The notes below the pieces were generated by a model. It was given only the letters and a program-made list of their open reading frames with translations. It did not search any database and was not told the DNA's origin. Below are positions 12,193 to 13,444 of a DNA stretch of 13,444 nt, piece by piece. Both the position numbers and the translations under genes were made by a program. The DNA comes from Bacteroidota bacterium (lineage in GTDB: Bacteria; Bacteroidota; Ignavibacteria; Ignavibacteriales; Melioribacteraceae): positions 1-13,444 of the forward strand of contig JAKAHQ010000009.1 of assembly GCA_021814855.1 (NCBI GenBank), given 5' to 3'. The stretch's first letter is position 1; each line of letters opens with the position of its first letter.

Positions 12193-13444
12193 TTAATAAT
12201 ATTTTTTTAGAATTATGTTTCTCTTGTTCATTGTGCCGTATAAATCCGTGCCGCGCTGCCCAACGCCCACCTCGCCGATAAGTTCTATCTGCAATCTTTG
12301 CGGCGCAGCGGCATTACTGTTGTAAATTCTATTCATCGGCATAACCATTTCCGGTATGCCGCCCTCGCCAAAAGCATAAGATTTGCCGGAGCTCAAACCC
12401 ATTCCTACAATCGGTTCGTTGATTATTCCACCGTTAGCAAGTCCGAACATCGCGCCGAAACCCTTCAAGAAAGAACCGCCCGGAAGAAGCATAGAAATCA
12501 AACCCATAAAAGTTGCTTGCAGCCCCATCTCTAAAAACATTCCGAGCATGTTAGAAAGAACGTCTTCTAGTTTCTCTCCGCGCATAATTGCGTTGCTCAA
12601 ACTCTGACTCATGGTTTGCCCTAACCGCCGCCAAGCTTGATCGGCGCGGACAGTCTCATCAATTAAACCGGAGTTGAATTGATCAACCCTTTCTTTCGAG
12701 TTTTTAATTTCATCGTCGTCAATTAATTTTATCAGCGAGCCGCCTTTTGCGTGGTCGCCCCCGCGGAACTTAATGGGATCGCCCATAAATGCTTCCGCAT
12801 TAACTGCCGTTCTACCAATGCCTTGCCGAAATTTTAATTCCGCCTCGCGTTTCTCAATTTCTTGTAGATATAAAATCTGTTCCGCTAAATCTTTGGTTGC
12901 GGCCGCCTTTTGCTTTAATTGAGTAATTTCTTTTTCAATTTGGGCGGTTGTGGTTATAAACTTTTCTTCTTTCGGAGTTTTAGAATCCAGTCCTAATTCT
13001 TTCGCCTTTTTTTCCAGAACATCTATATATCTTTTCAAAAATTGTCTCGAGGCGTCACTTTCGGCATTATCATATTCTTTCCGCAATAACGCGACCGCTT
13101 CATTAATACTTGCGATAGATTTGAAATTCCAGTTACCCAATAAAATATTATTTATTTTTTCTGCGGTTGCGGCGGCTTCAGTATTCAGCGCTTGCAAAGA
13201 TTTAATAAGTTTTTCAACTTCCTCTTTGTTATCCTTTGCTACCTTACTCGTATCAAGCGCGCCCTTCGAATCGAAATAAGCGCCTTTCATTCCCAATTGC
13301 TGAATGAGTTTACTCCGTTCATAAACCGCTTGCTCGGTAGATAATTGAGAATATTCTTTCCGCAAATTTGCGACTTCATCTCTCTGCTTTTTAACTTCTT
13401 CCGTCTGGGATGAGAATAATCTTGTCAGCATTTGAATGATAAAC
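12193..13444 (-). CDS. Phage tail tape-measure protein, C-terminal part (partial)
   Basis: The frame stays open to the window edge: an internal ATG occurs at 13431, with in-frame codons before it, so the N-terminus is missing. About 416 residues are visible. Residues 10-45 and 60-200, counted from that Met, are charged helices and coiled coils (EEVKKQRDEVANLRKEYSQL). Residues 262-332 include a hydrophobic helix region (LGMFLEMGLQATFMGLISML) followed by GGSFLKGFGAMFGLANGGI. The signature GGIINEPIVGMG...YAFGEGGIPEMVMPMNR matches the common tape-measure C-terminal motif GG(I/V)...GE.GPE...P. It sets tail length and is ejected into the host envelope with the DNA (family knowledge). It lies directly upstream of the hub gene, the standard siphophage order. 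Confidence 0.8.
   Translation of the reverse strand, partial: FIIQMLTRLFSSQTEEVKKQRDEVANLRKEYSQLSTEQAVYERSKLIQQLGMKGAYFDSKGALDTSKVAKDNKEEVEKLIKSLQALNTEAAATAEKINNILLGNWNFKSIASINEAVALLRKEYDNAESDASRQFLKRYIDVLEKKAKELGLDSKTPKEEKFITTTAQIEKEITQLKQKAAATKDLAEQILYLQEIEKREAELKFRQGIGRTAVNAEAFMGDPIKFRGGDHAKGGSLIKLIDDDEIKNSKERVDQFNSGLIDETVRADQAWRRLGQTMSQSLSNAIMRGEKLEDVLSNMLGMFLEMGLQATFMGLISMLLPGGSFLKGFGAMFGLANGGIINEPIVGMGLSSGKSYAFGEGGIPEMVMPMNRIYNSNAAAPQRLQIELIGEVGVGQRGTDLYGTMNKRNIILKKYY

Noticed and set aside
1..13444. CRISPR array, tRNA, rRNA or insertion sequence
   Set aside because: No regularly spaced repeats with unique spacers, no cloverleaf or rRNA-like segment, and no transposase frame were seen. 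All tandem repeats here have 3-8 bp units without spacers, or are coding repeats.

Overview
This window looks like part of a tailed-phage genome or prophage, probably from a bacterium of the Bacteroidota/Chlorobiota/Ignavibacteriota group. The host assignment is an inference. It rests on moderate-to-low GC, A-rich leaders, short lipoproteins with MKK/MRK-type signal peptides, and hydrophobic N-termini encoded by TTATTGG-type heptanucleotide repeats, which I associate with that group. No integrase, capsid, portal, terminase or lysis gene is visible, so integrated versus free phage cannot be decided here.

Layout. (1) Right to left on the minus strand, 13444-2995, is the late tail module. It holds the C-terminal part of a tape-measure protein, a 630-aa hub-like tail protein, a 791-aa tail-tip/fibre protein, three small lipoproteins, a 1136-aa modular fibre, and a small membrane protein. 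Gaps are short and several stop/start or stop/Shine-Dalgarno overlaps point to one operon. A strong intrinsic terminator for this strand lies at 2818-2852. (2) On the plus strand, 1325-2789, is a short control operon: an HTH/coiled-coil protein, a lipoprotein, and a second HTH/coiled-coil protein translationally coupled to the lipoprotein. (3) On the minus strand, 1225-1, is a divergent early-type operon: a ribbon-helix-helix protein, a helical regulator-like protein, a sigma-region-4/LuxR-like HTH protein, a one-helix membrane protein, and the start of another gene.

Blocks 2 and 3 share a 100-bp divergent promoter region. The -35 elements of both strands lie in one small palindrome (TTGAC-TTT-GTCAA), the arrangement expected of a lysis/lysogeny-type switch. 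The plus-strand regulator seems to be made from an almost leaderless mRNA.

The most unusual part is 6685-10252. Five consecutive genes inside the tail operon (two large fibre-like proteins and three lipoproteins) all begin with export signals. In four of the five the signal peptide is written in an imperfect tandem heptanucleotide (CCAATAA on the plus strand, TTATTGG on the coding strand) kept in strict 7-bp phase for 5-6 units. Other short tandem repeats, a GTTTGAC-type heptamer, a YWACTTTG-type octamer and a TTCATG hexamer, sit at gene junctions in the same region.
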